NCBI GenBank assembly: GCA_903837495.1 | Contig: CAILUT010000043.1 | Span: 1 to 64,000, forward strand | Length of the DNA: 64,000 nt | DNA from: an uncultured Flavobacteriales bacterium | GTDB lineage: Bacteria; Bacteroidota; Bacteroidia; CAIKAF01 | Reading direction: 5' to 3' | In this document: positions 9,848 through 20,199 of the stretch, one piece after another | How positions within the stretch are numbered: position 1 is the first letter of the stretch | How the letters are laid out: every line of letters begins with the position of its first letter | Translations under genes and position numbers: made by a program | Notes under the pieces: model-generated | Told to the model about the DNA's origin: nothing | Seen by the model: only the letters and a program-made list of their open reading frames with translations | Databases searched by the model: none

Positions 9848-11309
9848 GCTGAATGCGTTCGGTTACAAGTTTTGAACTAATGACAACAATTGGCAATCCA
9901 GTTCCTGGAATGGTGCTGGCTCCAACATAATACAAATTAGAAAGCGATTCGTCTTTGTTCGCTGGCCTAAATGCACCAATTTGATTTAAGCCATGTGCCA
10001 AACCCAAGCCGCTTCCCCGGTACAAATTAAAGGTATTTTGCCATTCATCGGGTGGCATTACCCTTCGCACTTCTGTATGCGCCGCCAAATCAAATCCTGT
10101 ACGCTCTGACAAATCTGCGATAATGGTATCGGCCAATTGATTGGCATCGGACCAATCCGCCTTGTAGCGTAAATCGGGAACCGGACATAAAATGAATATG
10201 TTTTCACAGCCTTCCGGAGCACATTCCGGATCGCTTTTCGTAGAAACATTAACGTAGTAATAGGGTTTTTCTGGATTTACAGACAACTTGAAAATTTTAT
10301 CGGCATACTCCTGAAAATTGGTCCCCAAAAAGTAATTGTGGTGATGCAATCCCTCTACCCTGCCTTTTATCCCTAAATAAATGGTGAATGGACTTAAGGT
10401 CCAATCCATTTTGTCTAAGGCCTGCTCATTGAATTTGGTGCGCCCAAGCAATTTACCTCGAAAGGAAGCGGCATCGGAATTAATGATAAACAAATCGGCC
10501 GTGTACAACTTTCCATGCTGATCCTGAACCGAGCTCACCTTTCCTTTGGATTCATTCACCTGAACCACCTCTGTATCGTAGCTGAAGGTAACCCCTCGGC
10601 GGGTTAATTCTTCCACCAATTTGGTGGTGATGGTGTACATGCCTCCTTTTACACTCCAATACCCATCGTGTTGAAGCTCAGTGTAATTCAACAACTTGTA
10701 CACCGCAGGCGTATCAAAGGGGGTAGCCCCCAGAAAAAAGGCCACCAAACTAAATATCACTTTTACTTCGTGCGATTCAAAATGACGGTCCAATTCAGAC
10801 CACATAGACCGGAACATGGCGGGTGCATGTTTCCACGGAACTCCTGCCATTGACATTAAATAATCCAACTTGCCGTTAAAGTTTTTCTTGACGATTCGGT
10901 ATTCCGTATCGTGAAAAATCTCTTTGGCTCCCGATAAATACCGCTTGCACTTATTTACAAAATCTGGCTCCAAATCTTCGAACTCCTGAGCCAGTTTCTC
11001 CAGTTCTCTGAAAATTTGAAATCGGCGATCGCTGCCCGCAAAGTTGACCGTATATAAGGGTGAAAGCTGTTGGTAGGTCAAGGGGTTTTCCATTTTACAG
11101 GCCTTGAACAACTCATCAAACTCGTAACTCATGGAGAAAAAAGAAGGCCCTAAATCGAAGGTATAGCCTTTTTCCTTAAACGTATTTAGGCGTCCACCGG
11201 GGGTTTTGTGTTTTTCAATGATGTGCACCTGATATCCTAAGGTTGTTAACCGAAGAGCGGTTGACAATCCTCCAAGACCAGCACCTACAATTACAGCTTG
11301 ATTTTTCAC
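9828..11309 (-). CDS. crtI: Phytoene desaturase
   Basis: This FAD-dependent desaturase takes phytoene towards lycopene. The N-terminal dinucleotide-binding motif AVIVGAGLGGLSTALRL is followed by EKHKTPGGRLNTF and DLGPSFFSM; the C-terminus has the family motif VGASTIPGTGLPIVV. The ORF track starts at an ATG at 11369, which would give a 64-nt overlap with crtZ and a 20-residue extension without similarity to the FAD fold. A GTG at 11309 makes a 4-nt GTGA overlap with the crtZ stop and starts at VKNQAVIVGAG, two residues before the fold. I prefer the GTG; the ATG cannot be excluded. Confidence 0.92.
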   Translation of the reverse strand: MKNQAVIVGAGLGGLSTALRLTTLGYQVHIIEKHKTPGGRLNTFKEKGYTFDLGPSFFSMSYEFDELFKACKMENPLTYQQLSPLYTVNFAGSDRRFQIFRELEKLAQEFEDLEPDFVNKCKRYLSGAKEIFHDTEYRIVKKNFNGKLDYLMSMAGVPWKHAPAMFRSMWSELDRHFESHEVKVIFSLVAFFLGATPFDTPAVYKLLNYTELQHDGYWSVKGGMYTITTKLVEELTRRGVTFSYDTEVVQVNESKGKVSSVQDQHGKLYTADLFIINSDAASFRGKLLGRTKFNEQALDKMDWTLSPFTIYLGIKGRVEGLHHHNYFLGTNFQEYADKIFKLSVNPEKPYYYVNVSTKSDPECAPEGCENIFILCPVPDLRYKADWSDANQLADTIIADLSERTGFDLAAHTEVRRVMPPDEWQNTFNLYRGSGLGLAHGLNQIGAFRPANKDESLSNLYYVGASTIPGTGLPIVVISSKLVTERIQHEHPIV

Positions 11310-11800
11310 AGGGTTGATTTGCTCGTTTTTATGGGATGGCTGAGTTGAGAACTCAGGTTCTTTGGCCAATACTTGGCATGTACAAACAGAAACCCAAAGG
11401 CCTCTCCATTTTCCTTTCCTAAACTTTTGTGGTGAATTTTGTGGGCTTTTCGCAAGGCCATCAAGTATGGATTTTGACTGCGTTTAAACCATGGAACACG
11501 TTGATGCACAAAAATATCGTGAACAAAAAAATAGGCTGCACCATACCCGGCAATTCCTAAACCGGCAGAAAATTGCCAATCCATATTAAAACTTCCCGAA
11601 ACAATTAAATACATCGACAGAACAGCAAAAAATACCCCAAACAAATCGTTCAGTTCAAAACGGCTGTACTTCGGAGTATGGTGGTCTTTATGCAGTTTCC
11701 ACAAAAAGCCATGCATGACATATTTATGGGTAAACCAAGCAACGCCCTCCCAAAGAGCGAAAAAGAAAAAGAAAACCAAAAGGTGCTTCCACCAAATCAT
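11306..11800 (-). CDS. crtZ: Beta-carotene hydroxylase (fatty acid hydroxylase superfamily)
   Basis: This is a membrane di-iron hydroxylase predicted to convert beta-carotene to zeaxanthin. The His clusters of the family are present: HKYVMHGFLWKLHKDHHTP, HDIFVHQR and KAHKIHHK. Four hydrophobic segments fit in 164 residues. It is the first of the four crt genes, 64 nt after the dihydroorotase-like gene and before crtI (GTGA overlap). With CrtI, CrtB and CrtYcd the set accounts for zeaxanthin from geranylgeranyl diphosphate; the prenyl diphosphate synthase is not in the window. Confidence 0.92.
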   Translation of the reverse strand: MIWWKHLLVFFFFFALWEGVAWFTHKYVMHGFLWKLHKDHHTPKYSRFELNDLFGVFFAVLSMYLIVSGSFNMDWQFSAGLGIAGYGAAYFFVHDIFVHQRVPWFKRSQNPYLMALRKAHKIHHKSLGKENGEAFGFLFVHAKYWPKNLSSQLSHPIKTSKSTL

Positions 11801-11864
11801 ATCTAAAAATCTTAAAGGTTTAACAAAAAAGAACGGTTTTTGTTTGAAAAAGTGCAGCCCAAAT

Positions 11865-13115
11865 TCATTCGGTTAAATGCAATTGGCCTTGAATCATTCT
11901 TCCTTGAATTTCACCGTCCAGCACACAATTGGCCCAAGGACTATCTAAGGCACCCAAGGTCTGCCCTTCTGGATTCCAAAAGGTAAATTCGGCTTCCGAA
12001 CCAGGACAGATGCGGATGCTAGGCAAGCCCAACAAAGCCCTTGAATTGTGCGAAATAATCTGAATAAATTCAGAGGGTTGCATGCAGCTGCGCAGCCGAG
12101 TCCAGCCGGCCAAGCTAAACGAAGGCAGGGTAGATTGACCAAATGGAGCATCTGGAAAAGCTGTTTCGCGGGCATCGGAATGATAAGGGCGGTGGTCGCT
12201 GCATAAAAACGAAATGCAACCGGATTTAAGACCTTGCACCAAAGCCGCTTGGTCTGAGTGGGGCGACAGGGGAGGCCAAAATTTATACCCTTCATTAAAT
12301 TCGGCAACTGATTTGTCTGACCACCACAAATAATGGGCCGCAGTACCTAAAGTAAGCCCAGAATGAGCCTCCCATTTTTCCAGTCCCGAAGCACTTGATA
12401 GCAAGGGATACACTGCGGCCTTTCCTGTATATTCAACCAACGTTGACAGCTGCTGCAAATAAAAGCGCTCTTCAAACATAGGCATGCCTTCTAAGCCCAT
12501 GCTCAGAGCCGTATCGCCTTCCCACACCTGAAAAGTCCGGCCCAATCCAGGGTCGGGCAACACAACCCAAATGCGCGCCCCTTCAAGAATGGATGTGTAT
12601 TTAGCCGACTCAATCATCAAGGCCTTAGAAACTTTATTTGGAAAAGCATCGGTAAATCCCACTGCACCCGCCTGAGCCAACAGCTGGTAGTTAACCATGT
12701 GCTGCCCCTCCATTTTATGCGAATGTGGAGCAAATGAATGCACCGAAATTCCATCCATTTGATGGGAAAAGGGACGGTAATCTACGCCTGCAAGCTGTTC
12801 GATGCATTGGCTTTTTGTGGGGCTAAGCGCCACGGTGGTGATGCCCGACTGAGCCAATTGAGCTGTCCATTCCTGTAAGGTTTGGTGGTGTTCTTCCCCA
12901 GGTTTAGCCCCATGGTTCCATGGGTCAACCCAACCGGGCGAAATGCAGGTGAACTCTTCCAACACCCTGCAGCCTTCTGGAATTCGATCAATCTGCCCAT
13001 CGATTGCTTCAACAACTCCCGCTCGTATCAAAACATCAACCTCCTGATGGTTCCAGGCCGACATTGGATCGGTAACTCGAACCGATTTCAGTAGATATGT
13101 GGAGGTGTCCTTCAT
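11865..13115 (-). CDS. Dihydroorotase-like amidohydrolase with degenerate metal site
   Basis: This 416-residue protein has the amidohydrolase composite fold (N-terminal urease-like beta domain, TIM barrel, and a C-terminal segment with FTFWNPEGQ and an ILDGE-like VLDGEIQGR). It matches the second dihydroorotase-type protein found in many Bacteroidota. In active dihydroorotases the segment after the first beta domain is DxHxHxRxPG; here it reads DPWNHGAKPGEEHH, so the HxH zinc pair is lost. LCSDHRPYH retains the region of the catalytic Asp. It may be a non-catalytic partner for an aspartate carbamoyltransferase or a divergent amidohydrolase. The start ATG at 13115 overlaps the upstream stop as ATGA; the track start (13121) is a TTG. 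Confidence 0.75.
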   Translation of the reverse strand: MKDTSTYLLKSVRVTDPMSAWNHQEVDVLIRAGVVEAIDGQIDRIPEGCRVLEEFTCISPGWVDPWNHGAKPGEEHHQTLQEWTAQLAQSGITTVALSPTKSQCIEQLAGVDYRPFSHQMDGISVHSFAPHSHKMEGQHMVNYQLLAQAGAVGFTDAFPNKVSKALMIESAKYTSILEGARIWVVLPDPGLGRTFQVWEGDTALSMGLEGMPMFEERFYLQQLSTLVEYTGKAAVYPLLSSASGLEKWEAHSGLTLGTAAHYLWWSDKSVAEFNEGYKFWPPLSPHSDQAALVQGLKSGCISFLCSDHRPYHSDARETAFPDAPFGQSTLPSFSLAGWTRLRSCMQPSEFIQIISHNSRALLGLPSIRICPGSEAEFTFWNPEGQTLGALDSPWANCVLDGEIQGRMIQGQLHLTE

Positions 13116-15121
13116 TTCCAAATGTTAAACCAAAGGATTTCGAGAGCCAATGCTAAGAGTCCCAGCAAAATTAACCAAAATTGCGGGCTGAATAGGAAGC
13201 CAGCTTCAACTGCAATCCATTCCTGCCCCTGTACCAAGACAAACTGATTTAGATGCGCTGCCTGTTTTATGATGTTGGATAAACTGTCTTGAGAATAAAA
13301 CACCATTTCGGATTCACTGCCGGCTTGAGAAATACCAAACACGGCAACCGTATCGGTCTTTAAGCTGGCTTGGTACAACCCGGGCCCTAAGTTGCCTCGC
13401 CCTGGCCGAACCTCATCCATATTGCCTTTGGGACTGCGCAAACCAATCCAAGAATCAGCCGCATTGCCGTACCGAGAAAACGTGTACACGGGGTCTTGGG
13501 TTTCTATGGCCTTTTGAACCTGTAAAACCACATCGGCATCCGATTTGAAATGCCAAATGGCTTTGAAAGTAGATTGATAGGCCATTTTTAAAGCCATAGG
13601 AACAAACAGCGGATGTTGAACAAATTCATTGGAAGGATGCGATAAGTCCATGGAAAAAATCCAATGCTGACCCATGGATTGGGCGGATTTTAATTGCGAA
13701 AGCACAGGCAAACCACGCTCGGTGGTTAAGATGGGTTGAATGGCCATGGATGTGCTGCCAATGCGGCAGGTAGGAAATACCATGGGCACGTTCATGGAAG
13801 GGTCTTGCCTAGAAAAAACATCCTCAAAAAAGGGATTGGATAGGTCGGGTTTTGACAGCAAACTCGCTTGAAGGTCAACTGCCGAAGTTTCAAACGAAAA
13901 CCCTTGACTTGCCTGAATAAATTGCCCTTCTTTACCAAATACCCAAGCCATTCCCCTACCCTGCTCGGACAATTGCTTGAGCAAACCCAAAAGTCCAGTT
14001 GAAAGCTGTTTTGGTTGGTTCAACACAAGGAAATCTGCCTTCTCCAATAGGCTGCTTGAAACCGAATTCTCGGAAGCTACTGAAAAGTCTATCAAAGGAT
14101 CGGTGGAGTACAATCGTTCAAAGGCCGGACTCCCCCCAGGCCCACGCAGCTCAACAACCCGTATTTTTTTCCCAGCAAAAAAACCGAAATCCAAGCGGTT
14201 GTCCCCTGCATATCCATCGGCATTGATGTACACCGAACCCGCAGCCCAGCCTGCTTTTTCAAGCCGAGCCTTAAACACCACTTGAGTCAGGGTGTTGCCC
14301 GAAAGATCCGCAATCACTGGGGGCAATTCCCGCTCCAAAAGCCTAAAAAAAACCTCTACCCCCTGCAGCGTTTCCGTTCCATGGTTTTTAAGTTGGGCTG
14401 TAATTTCTACTTCGGTACCTGCCAATAAAACCGGAGACGAAACCCAAACTGAATCCACCGAAACGTTTTGAACAGAAGTAACTCCAACGGGCAGCAACCC
14501 AATCGGACCCAATGAATCGGCCTGTTCCGGAAAAACAAGGGTGTTTCGCTGAAAGTCAGAAACAAGGAGACGACGTATCTTTTTTTCCTCGTCCAATGAA
14601 AGACGTTGACGCTGCACCACTTCTGAAATAGATCGGCTTGGAGCGCCCCCCGAAATTTGATTCAGCCTCTGAAATGCCATTTGCTTGGAACTGAAAACCT
14701 GGTCGGCAGAAAAAAATTCGCCCGTTAATACCTGTACTTTCGATTCTTCAGGCAAGGATTCTATATATGCCCTCGCCCGTTGAATGGCGTCCTGCAATCC
14801 GTCTCCATTTTCAGATGCCAACAACATGCTGGGCGAATTGTCGATAAAAATGGAATGATGCAAGGGAATCGCCTCTCGATTGTCATAAAACCGAGGCCCC
14901 GCAAAAAACAAAATAAGGGCCAACAAGGCCAAGGTTCGACTCGCCAATATGAGCCTGTGCTTTAGTTTGTTCCGCTGCTGCTCTTCCTCTTTTAACCGGG
15001 TTAAAACCAACACATTTGGAAAGGGAATAACTCGGTACCGCCGTAAATTCACCAAGTGCAGAAGCAGAGGAACGGCCAAAAGCGGAAGAAACCACAAGGC
15101 CATTGGTTGCTGAAAATGCAT
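13112..15121 (-). CDS. BatA-type N-terminal membrane domain / VWA-like protein
   Basis: The first 80 or so residues form the aerotolerance-type N-terminal double-transmembrane domain (FLPLLAVPLLLHLVNLRRYR then LASRTLALLALILFFAGPRF). A VWA-like segment follows, with HHSIFIDNSPSM resembling a MIDAS DxSxS stretch. Long beta-rich extracytoplasmic repeats and a final transmembrane helix (FWLILLGLLALALEILWF) complete the 669 residues. Such proteins are linked to MoxR/Bat systems in Bacteroidota, but none of those partners is here. The ORF track begins at a TTG; the ATG at 15121 (MHFQQPMALW) lies 3 nt after a TACCTTTG box, so it is the better start and heads the operon leading into the crt genes. 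Confidence 0.82.
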   Translation of the reverse strand: MHFQQPMALWFLPLLAVPLLLHLVNLRRYRVIPFPNVLVLTRLKEEEQQRNKLKHRLILASRTLALLALILFFAGPRFYDNREAIPLHHSIFIDNSPSMLLASENGDGLQDAIQRARAYIESLPEESKVQVLTGEFFSADQVFSSKQMAFQRLNQISGGAPSRSISEVVQRQRLSLDEEKKIRRLLVSDFQRNTLVFPEQADSLGPIGLLPVGVTSVQNVSVDSVWVSSPVLLAGTEVEITAQLKNHGTETLQGVEVFFRLLERELPPVIADLSGNTLTQVVFKARLEKAGWAAGSVYINADGYAGDNRLDFGFFAGKKIRVVELRGPGGSPAFERLYSTDPLIDFSVASENSVSSSLLEKADFLVLNQPKQLSTGLLGLLKQLSEQGRGMAWVFGKEGQFIQASQGFSFETSAVDLQASLLSKPDLSNPFFEDVFSRQDPSMNVPMVFPTCRIGSTSMAIQPILTTERGLPVLSQLKSAQSMGQHWIFSMDLSHPSNEFVQHPLFVPMALKMAYQSTFKAIWHFKSDADVVLQVQKAIETQDPVYTFSRYGNAADSWIGLRSPKGNMDEVRPGRGNLGPGLYQASLKTDTVAVFGISQAGSESEMVFYSQDSLSNIIKQAAHLNQFVLVQGQEWIAVEAGFLFSPQFWLILLGLLALALEILWFNIWK

Positions 15122-15124
15122 GCC

Positions 15125-15132
15125 CAAAGGTA
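15125..15132 (-). promoter_or_regulatory. -7 promoter box TACCTTTG of the BatA-like/crt operon
   Basis: A perfect TAnnTTTG lies on the minus strand, 3 nt before the ATG at 15121. It is predicted to drive a leaderless message for the BatA-like gene, the dihydroorotase-like gene and possibly the four crt genes. Confidence 0.6.
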
Positions 15133-15513
15133 CGATTTTTCACATACTTTTCGCTTGGATTTTTCGATTGAAACATCCTGCAAGCAAACCCCAATTTTTA
15201 ACCCACATTTGAGGTTCCTTATGCTTTTCTGTTTTTTTTATTGCTGAATGTTTTTCAAAATCAGCCGAAATTCAGTAAATTTAAACACCGACTTGTGAAG
15301 CATAAAATCCAATTTAGAATATTAACATTAGATATTTTTAATCCCACTTAAAGACCTGCCCTTGGAGCTTTTTACATCGCTGCCCAAATTCAAAAACCCC
15401 GCAAAGGCAGGAACAGGCAAAAAGCGCTTGGTTTTTGCCCCTGCAAAACATGTGAATGAGCATGCCGTGTTGGATTTCCGAATGGATTTTTACCCCTTTC
15501 TCTACAAAATTTA
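15133..15513. other. Intergenic, no supported gene
   Basis: About 380 bp, AT-rich for the first 200. On the plus strand a frame without ATG runs to a TAA at about 15513 and encodes roughly 55 residues (core KNPAKAGTGKKRLVFAP). On the minus strand the track lists a 61-residue ORF with several Cys. Neither has a promoter box or recognisable similarity, and they overlap each other, so neither is called. Confidence 0.4.
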
Positions 15514-15879
15514 ATGGATTCAAAGATGATAAAGCCGTTCACATTTTTCTATGATAGCATCAACCGCAACGCCATTGTGGTAAAGCCCCAAAAACCGTTT
15601 TTTGATTGGATCAACTTTATTTATCCCGAAAGTCCTGTTTACGAGAAAGAGGAAGCAAATATTTACCTTATTCGGGAAATGGAAAGCAACGAAGCAATAG
15701 AAAAATGGCTAAAACGGAATTTTGACCGGATTTTCCAAAACGAATTGAACGATTGGCACACCGCCGAAGAAGATTGGCCAAAAAGGAGAACATTCAAGAT
15801 TTTTCAGGAATGGTTTTCGTATGAAATACATTCAATGGTTTTAGACCTTGAAGAAACCGATGTTTCAAAAGACTTATAA
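15514..15879 (+). CDS. Conserved hypothetical protein, small and acidic
   Basis: This soluble protein of 121 residues (117 if the second ATG is used) is rich in Trp, Phe, Asp and Glu, with no signal peptide or membrane segment. Features include KPFFDWINFIYPESPVYE, ANIYLIREMESNEAIEKWL, an FQNELNDWHTAEEDWP stretch and a C-terminal EIHSMVLDLE. From memory, proteins of this pattern recur across Bacteroidota as conserved hypotheticals; I cannot name a function. It stands alone between the BatA-like operon and a gene-poor region. No TAnnTTTG box was seen upstream. Confidence 0.75.
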   Translation: MDSKMIKPFTFFYDSINRNAIVVKPQKPFFDWINFIYPESPVYEKEEANIYLIREMESNEAIEKWLKRNFDRIFQNELNDWHTAEEDWPKRRTFKIFQEWFSYEIHSMVLDLEETDVSKDL

Positions 15880-16660
15880 AGAACAAAAAAACGGTTGTTT
15901 CAGCAGGTTGAAGGTGTATGCACCGTGCATTGCGGCGTTGAATGCCGGAGCGACAAAGCCTTGCTAATACGCTTAGGCTAAAGCAAATAGGAAATCGTTA
16001 AACAAGCAAAATAGGCCTGTAAAATTGCGGGAGAAAACGTTTTGGATTGCTTTCCAAATGTCAGAAGGGCAACAGAAGCAGAAAAAGGGGCACAATGGCC
16101 TCCGGAATATGCACACTGCACCAAATTAGGAGAAAAAAGCTGCGAAAGAGGCTTTGATGAATGTACAGGCCGCAGCGGTGAATTTCGATCCGCATTTGCA
16201 TCTGCCTAAGGCTGCATTCAGAGCTGGACGGCTTTCCATCTTTTCCGAGCCAATTCTATGGGCTGAGCCACAAAAACCTGAACCAGAATGGCAGGAAGAA
16301 CAAGTTGAAAAACAATTTAGGATTTTAATATCCAAATTTTATCGGTTATACTTAGAGTCCCTATGCGTCCGGCGGCGCCCCCCAAAAATTCCCCTTAAAT
16401 CAATCCAGGGCGGCCTACTTATTCACAGCAAAACACTCCGAACATTCCCCCTTTGCAGCCATAAAAAGAAAGGCTGGCTTTTGGGATTGGAATGCGCAGA
16501 AATTCGGCGCGGGCGGTGTACGGCCCATGTGATTTGCCGAGGTAGGTTTGGACGTTCGGGGCTGGGTAAAAATGAGGGGGGCGGATTGTTTTTTATGCAG
16601 ACAGCAAGAAAGCGATCCCCGTTCAAATAAAAAAAGGGGGCTAAATTTTCATTGAGGCCT
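15880..16660 (+). other. Gene-poor region with a possible decayed ORF
   Basis: About 780 bp without a supported gene. An in-frame stretch on the plus strand (about 16130-16360) reads KAAKEALMNVQAAAVNF, then LPKAAFRAGRLSIFSEP, followed by a Glu/Gln-rich segment. It looks protein-like for about 75 codons, then passes into a basic, low-quality translation up to 16630. The overlapping minus-strand ORF (16126..16335) is its shadow. I see no promoter, start context or known family, and suspect a gene remnant. The region ends at repeat element R1. Confidence 0.35.
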
Positions 16661-16801
16661 GCGGCAGGGATTGAACGCGGTAGCCCGCAAACGGACTGCC
16701 GGCTGCCGGCTACGGCCAAAAAGAGCGACGTGAGGAGCTCCTTTTTGGCCATAGCCGGCCCGGCGGTACGTGCGGACTACCGGTGAAAGCCCGGCTGCCG
16801 C
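16661..16801 (+). repeat. Palindromic element R1 (subfamily a), 141 bp
   Basis: The outer stem GCGGCAG/CTGCCGC encloses an internal loop with GGATTGAACG opposite GTGAAAGC. Stem B follows (CGGTAGcCCGC / GCGGaCTACCG, one C/A mismatch). The inner arm is CCGGCTAcGGCCAAAAAG paired with CTTTTTGGCCaTAGCCGG. The apex is GAGC-GACGTGAGGA-GCTC. It is visibly more GC-rich than its surroundings, starts outside any gene, and ends 25 bp from the gyrB stop codon, where it could also act as a transcriptional barrier. It shares ends and apical loop with R2. Confidence 0.85.
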
Positions 16802-16825
16802 GCAAAACCTTAAAATTCAGTCGAA

Positions 16826-18787
<1,962 letters not shown>

Positions 18788-18803
18788 TCAATCTTCATTT
18801 TCA

Positions 18804-18811
18804 CAAATATA
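18804..18811 (-). promoter_or_regulatory. -7 promoter box TATATTTG of gyrB
   Basis: A perfect TAnnTTTG match on the minus strand, 19 nt before the gyrB ATG, implies a short leader of roughly 15 nt. Confidence 0.55.
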
Positions 18812-18941
18812 CGCATAAGCTGGGCCTTAATACGGGCATAAGGTCAAATGGAAGGTCTTATTTTTCAACAATTTTTCGGTGGTTTTTAACATAAAATAGG
18901 GGCTCCGTTTTATGGGCTTTGTTTGGTTGGTTTTTTGGGGG

Positions 18942-19082
18942 GCGGCAGCCGGGCTTTCACCGGTAGTCCGCAGCCGTTGCTGGGCCAGATCAGGCCCAAA
19001 AGGAGCTCCTTTGGTCGCTCTTTTGGTTCCTGTCTGGCTGCCAGCAACGTCTTTGCGTGCTACCTGGTTCAATCCCTGCCGC
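18942..19082 (-). repeat. Palindromic element R2 (subfamily a), 141 bp, inverted relative to R1
   Basis: Read on the minus strand it begins GCGGCAGGGATTGAACC and ends CCGGTGAAAGCCCGG followed by CTGCCGC, the same ends as R1. Stem B is GGTAGcaCGC / GCGgaCTACC. The arm differs from R1 but still pairs: GTTGCTGG/CCAGCAAC, CAGACAGG opposite CCTGATCTG, and CCAAAAG/CTTTTGG. The apex is GAGC-GACCAAAGGA-GCTC. It lies between the ketoacyl-synthase stop and the gyrB promoter. Confidence 0.85.
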
Positions 19083-19143
19083 ACCCTCGCCTCCGAATCC
19101 CTCTTTCTGATTTCCTTGGCCGCCCCATGCAACAGGCCTTGCC

Positions 19144-20199
19144 TTATTCGACTTTCTTCACCAAAAAGGAACATGCCTGCCCTCCAAATCCCTGGCTGTT
19201 CACCAAAATTTGCTGGGGCATTTGGGTCATGGCCAATTTCCCCGGCTCTACCGCCTGCTTCCCCTCAATTAAATACTGCCAGGCCCAAAACAAACTGACT
19301 AAATTTGAGGCTCCCAAGGCATGTCCGGTAAACCATTTACTGCCGGTTGCCGGCACCGTATTTTTACCAAAAACCAATTCAATGGCTTTTAGCTCCGCCT
19401 GATTCCCCCGTAAGGTGCCTGGAAAATGCCCTAAAATCAAATCCGGCACTTCGCCCCCTTCACAAGCCTGCCGCATGGTCCGTTGAAAGGCCAGACCTTC
19501 CGGGTGTATTCCGGCAGCACTTCCCACCTTTTCCATAGCCCAAGCCCTGCCAGAAATGTGCATGCCCAAATCCGGTTTTTCACAACTCAAGACCAAGCCC
19601 AGCGCAGCCGATGCCACCACCGTTCCCTGCCCCTGTTCCGTTAATTTTAAGGGCCAAGGCCCCGCCGCTTCATTCGTCTGTAAAATTCCAGAACTCCTAA
19701 GCATCGCCAAGGTGGCGGAATGCTCAGGCAATTCTAGGCCTACCACCACTGCCTGTTCAATAAACCCCGATTGAAGCCATGCCATGGCATTTAGTATGGC
19801 CATTGCTGAGCTGCTGCAGGTTTGCGAGGCCGATATTCCTGCCTCAATACCCAATTCGGCCGCCAAAGTACTGGCATACACTCCATGGGTGCTAAATGGG
19901 CTGCTTCGGGCGTCTGGACTTGCATGCTGCAGCTGCTGAAACAAATACGCTTCATCGCCCCTCGAACTGCCGGTGAACACTGCAGCCCGCTCCGATTTCA
20001 CATGCCCCCGCAGTTTCTCTGCCACATTTTTTATAATCCGGATGCCTGCCGGATGCTTGTCTGCCCCATAAGCATGCAGGTCAATTCCCTTTCGCTGCCA
20101 ATGTTGTCCCGACCAAAAAAATGGGGATGTAGGTTCAGGCAAGGGCCACAATTCCTGCCCATCAGCCAACACAAGTGCATGAACATACAGGGGCTTCAT
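19144..20199 (-). CDS. Beta-ketoacyl-ACP synthase-like protein in the biotin operon
   Basis: This 351-residue thiolase-fold condensing enzyme is shorter than FabF (about 410). The Cys-His-His triad seems intact: C128 in ASQTCSSSAM, H258 in LGHFPGTLRGNQAE (FabF: HGTGTxxND), and H293 in GSKWFTGHALGAS. The C-terminal NSQGFGGQAC matches the usual NSFGFGG loop. The track's 437-residue version begins inside bioA; the ATG at 20199 makes an ATGA overlap with the bioA stop and is clearly correct. As the last gene of bioB-F-D-A it is inferred to supply or shape the pimeloyl moiety, since no bioC, bioH or bioG is visible here. That role is inference; a general fatty-acid synthase role is the alternative. 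Confidence 0.8.
   Translation of the reverse strand: MKPLYVHALVLADGQELWPLPEPTSPFFWSGQHWQRKGIDLHAYGADKHPAGIRIIKNVAEKLRGHVKSERAAVFTGSSRGDEAYLFQQLQHASPDARSSPFSTHGVYASTLAAELGIEAGISASQTCSSSAMAILNAMAWLQSGFIEQAVVVGLELPEHSATLAMLRSSGILQTNEAAGPWPLKLTEQGQGTVVASAALGLVLSCEKPDLGMHISGRAWAMEKVGSAAGIHPEGLAFQRTMRQACEGGEVPDLILGHFPGTLRGNQAELKAIELVFGKNTVPATGSKWFTGHALGASNLVSLFWAWQYLIEGKQAVEPGKLAMTQMPQQILVNSQGFGGQACSFLVKKVE

Noticed and set aside
15338-15523. 61-residue Cys-containing minus-strand ORF
   Set aside because: It overlaps the start of the called gene at 15514 and has no recognised motif or promoter.
16126-16630. ORFs 16126..16335 (-) and 16154..16630 (+)
   Set aside because: They overlap on opposite strands, lack promoter boxes, the plus ORF starts with TTG and turns into basic low-quality sequence; treated as a possible remnant only.
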